Assembly: GCA_039881145.1 (NCBI GenBank)
Contig: JAYKKI010000006.1
Location: 23,639,001-23,703,000 of the forward strand
DNA from: Druceiella hillmani
Taxonomy: Eukaryota > Arthropoda > Insecta > Lepidoptera > Hepialidae
Length of the DNA: 64,000 nt
Reading direction: 5' to 3'
In this document: positions 62,030-64,000 of the stretch, in pieces
Position numbering within the stretch: position 1 is the stretch's first letter
How the letters are laid out: each line of letters begins with the position of its first letter
Made by a program: the position numbers and the translations under genes
The notes under the pieces: model-generated
What the model saw: only the letters and a program-made list of their open reading frames with translations
What the model was told of the DNA's origin: nothing
Databases searched by the model: none

Positions 62030-62460
62030 AATTTTACTACTTTCCCAAAGCGTGAAGTTTGTTTATAGCCCAGTCATATTAGGGGTTTCACCTCGGAATG
62101 AAAGATAATAAGCTGGAAATTGGTAAAAACCTTTGTTTTGTCGCCCTAAATATTGTCTCAAAAGTCACAGATGCTATCGTGTCCGCGTCTTAAGATATTG
62201 AAGGTCAAAGGTCACAAAAAAAGATTTTTTGCAAATATCTCGGTTCCTATTGCTTAAATGATATTTTTACCTATTATAAAAGTTGTAGAGTATAAAATTC
62301 TCTACAACTTTTGTCTAAACTTTTTTTTTATACGATCAACCGTTTTTGAGGTAGAGCGCGAAGAGTGCGCAGCGTACAGTCATATATGAGCTAATGCAGG
62401 GTCAAGCGTGAGTTACGGTTATCAGTACGTTGTATGAAGTCAATTATTGACAAAACAATT
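62030..62460. other. GC-richer flank downstream of the nuclease-like gene
   Basis: A stretch with a perfect inverted repeat (aaaagttgtagag ... ctctacaactttt, 62278-62314) and 'cgtgtccgcgtcttaagata', distinct in base composition from its surroundings. I associate similar sequence with dispersed copies of the neighbouring gene in arthropods, which would make it part of the same mobile unit, but this is from memory only. Confidence 0.35.
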
Positions 62461-62611
62461 ATAATTATTAAGCAATGCCCATTATTTCTGTACTTATTAT
62501 TAATTATTTATATTTAATTATTCAACTATAGTATATTATTAATTCTGGATTATCTATTTTAATTATATTTTAAAATAAAAAGACAGTAAGGAAATATATT
62601 TTAGATATACC

Positions 62612-62617
62612 TTTATT
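62612..62617 (-). terminator. Poly(A) signal
   Basis: AATAAA on the minus strand, about 95 bases after the stop codon of the nuclease-like gene; a normal distance. Confidence 0.5.
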
Positions 62618-62707
62618 TATCATTAAATATGGCATGTTATACATTTATTAAAATGTGAGTTTAAATATTAAAATAATTTGTGAATCGAATGAAATTGCGA
62701 ATGGAAG

Positions 62708-64000
62708 CTAGTTATCTTCTTCTTCGTCGTCTTCTTCTTGTTGTCGCTCTAAAATATTCAATTCATTGACATCATCCTCATTATCGGTCATATTCATTTC
62801 CAAACCTTCTAGAATTTCAGGATCGTATGTGCTTTCTTCATCGGGATTACTTGGATATAGTGGAGCGTTGAGGCAAGCTTGTCCATTGCACTGGCCACAA
62901 GCTAAAGAACATAGTAGCCCTGATTTTCTGCATCCACAGCGGGAACCACAACCATTTCTGCAATTGCAAAATATTGTGTTTAGTAGTTCGGCTGGTGCTG
63001 GAGGTAATAACGTTGTTATGGGCTCCAGGATTTCATTTTCAAGCTTCCAGCCCCATTCTTGAGGTTCTAAGTTCTTCCCTAGCCACGTTTGAATCTGGTA
63101 GTAGACACGATTGATATGTTGACGGGCTGCTACACTTGTTGGTGGAAGTGTTGACAATTGTACAGGTTTATTTAGTTTTGTTAATTTGATGAATTGCGTG
63201 TAGCGGAAATAATCAAGGTTGTCCTCAGATTTTGGAGCATTATATAATGCCAAAAAGATGCGCACTCCATTTTCAAATAAAGTTTGTACAGGGCAGTTTT
63301 CTTGTTGAAATACTTCCACCAGTTTATCCAAATTGGTAATTTTCTCCAATGCTCTAGTAACAGTTTTTTTTCCTTTTTTAAATAGCGCAGAAGTCGTGTC
63401 ACAGCCACTAAATGCGTGTAAAAATAAAATGTGTTTTTTAATACGAGGATATTGGTCAAAACTTTTAGAAGAGTATATTTGTGTCTTAACATTGCTTTTC
63501 CCAACTTTTTTAAAATAAATTTCCTGTTGATGTGATTGAGTACGTCCAATTAAAATAACGAGCAAATCAATATCTTCTCCTATGATGACGACAGTGTTTT
63601 GTTGTTCTGATAAGGCAATAGCTGTGTTGATGATGAGAACATCAGCATCATCTGTGGCTTGTTTTGATGTGATATTAACAGTTTTTAATTTTTCAGCAAG
63701 CATGTCGATAATTTTTTTTTTATTCGACTTATTTGATAAAAATTTTGCTTGGCTGATTGGCACAATCATTGTTTCGTCAAAACAAACTTCATATGATTTT
63801 GAAAGTGCTGCAGTTCTTCTTTGTTGTTCCATTGCTTTAATATTTTTACTATAGTCCGAATATCCGTCAAATACAACAACGATTTTCGAGCCATAATGTG
63901 TTTGTAAATATTTAATGTATTTATCTAAAATAATGGAGAAAGTATCGTCTTTGCTCCACACGACGCGATGCAGAAGAAGTCCACCATCGACAACGTATGT
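62708..64000 (-). CDS. PIN/FEN1-like nuclease-fold protein with CXC-like tail (partial)
   Basis: 430 codons are open up to the window edge. The codon at 63961 is GTG, not a start, and the frame continues upstream with VDGGLLLHRVVW, so the true N-terminus lies outside. In the visible part, acidic motifs of the PIN/5'-nuclease superfamily appear in order: VDGG (residues 4-7), VVVFDGY (41-47), DDADVLI (117-123), EDIDLLV (142-148) and GCDTTSA (199-205). Residues 346-377 hold nine cysteines (CNCRNGCGSRCGC...), resembling a CXC/Tesmin-type zinc-binding segment, followed by a very acidic C-terminus. From memory, close relatives are multi-copy and uncharacterised in many arthropods, usually annotated only as CXC-domain or hypothetical proteins. 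Substrate and role are unknown; a nucleic-acid processing role is inferred from the fold. The frame is intact and has a poly(A) signal, so it may be expressed. Confidence 0.75.
   Translation of the reverse strand, partial: TYVVDGGLLLHRVVWSKDDTFSIILDKYIKYLQTHYGSKIVVVFDGYSDYSKNIKAMEQQRRTAALSKSYEVCFDETMIVPISQAKFLSNKSNKKKIIDMLAEKLKTVNITSKQATDDADVLIINTAIALSEQQNTVVIIGEDIDLLVILIGRTQSHQQEIYFKKVGKSNVKTQIYSSKSFDQYPRIKKHILFLHAFSGCDTTSALFKKGKKTVTRALEKITNLDKLVEVFQQENCPVQTLFENGVRIFLALYNAPKSEDNLDYFRYTQFIKLTKLNKPVQLSTLPPTSVAARQHINRVYYQIQTWLGKNLEPQEWGWKLENEILEPITTLLPPAPAELLNTIFCNCRNGCGSRCGCRKSGLLCSLACGQCNGQACLNAPLYPSNPDEESTYDPEILEGLEMNMTDNEDDVNELNILERQQEEDDEEEDN

Noticed and set aside
62766..63854. Plus-strand frames at 62766-63062, 63333-63518, 63582-63854 and the minus frame 63181-63549
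   Set aside because: Shadows of the nuclease-like gene in other frames.
1..64000. Integrated virus or Polinton-type element
   Set aside because: I found no capsid, DNA polymerase, integrase or packaging ATPase motif; the inverted repeats contain only fragments.

Overview
The window is AT-rich, intron-poor eukaryotic DNA that looks like repeat-dense insect chromatin. The signs are Tc1-type DNA transposons, a Jockey-type LINE, Penelope-like (PLE) sequence, short fragments of insect LINE 3' ends (for example the stretch around 'gttcagcagtgg' near 4130), many long TA microsatellites, and SINE-like tails resembling those common in Lepidoptera and some other insects. I can support 'insect'; the order is a guess. 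No bacterial or viral gene set, rRNA, tRNA or CRISPR was seen.

The only long intact reading frame is at the right edge, on the minus strand (62708 to the window end). It is the C-terminal part of a PIN/FEN1-like nuclease-fold protein with a cysteine-rich CXC-like tail, a family I know as a repetitive, uncharacterised gene in arthropods. Everything else with clear homology is broken. There are two Tc1 transposase pseudogenes (13986-15005 minus; 53136-54157 plus), a Jockey reverse transcriptase remnant (56050-57200 minus), a Penelope-like reverse transcriptase fragment (50885-51424 plus), a LINE C-terminus (10112-10330 minus), and two inverted copies of an N-terminal fragment of another arthropod repetitive gene (21751-22062, 48834-49145).

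The layout is dominated by inverted repeats. (1) 4385-5245 and 7325-8270 form a hairpin whose inner edges carry PLE terminal sequence. (2) 11715-13676 looks like a foldback element with nine 40-bp tandem units at its left end and one inverted unit at its right end. (3) A very large inverted repeat pairs 21350-31055 with 42150-49560 across an 11-kb spacer. Each arm contains its own roughly 4-kb palindrome (centres near 28480 and 44820). The outer 1 kb of the arms is almost identical, while the rest has diverged to roughly 80-85 percent by eye. (4) Smaller palindromes lie at 17052-17102 (perfect), 28378-28590, 41060-41360, 44723-44940 and 59645-59912. A dispersed repeat occurs at 2950-4090, 5790-6060 and 59490-62000.

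Special points are a near-perfect heat-shock element with a TATA box at 16772-16822, a type I hammerhead-ribozyme-like fold in the PLE terminal repeats (best copy 59772-59812), and several short reading frames conserved between the arms of the large inverted repeat. None of the genes form a pathway; the window reads as a graveyard of mobile DNA rebuilt by inversion and duplication, plus one possibly functional nuclease-like gene entering from the right.
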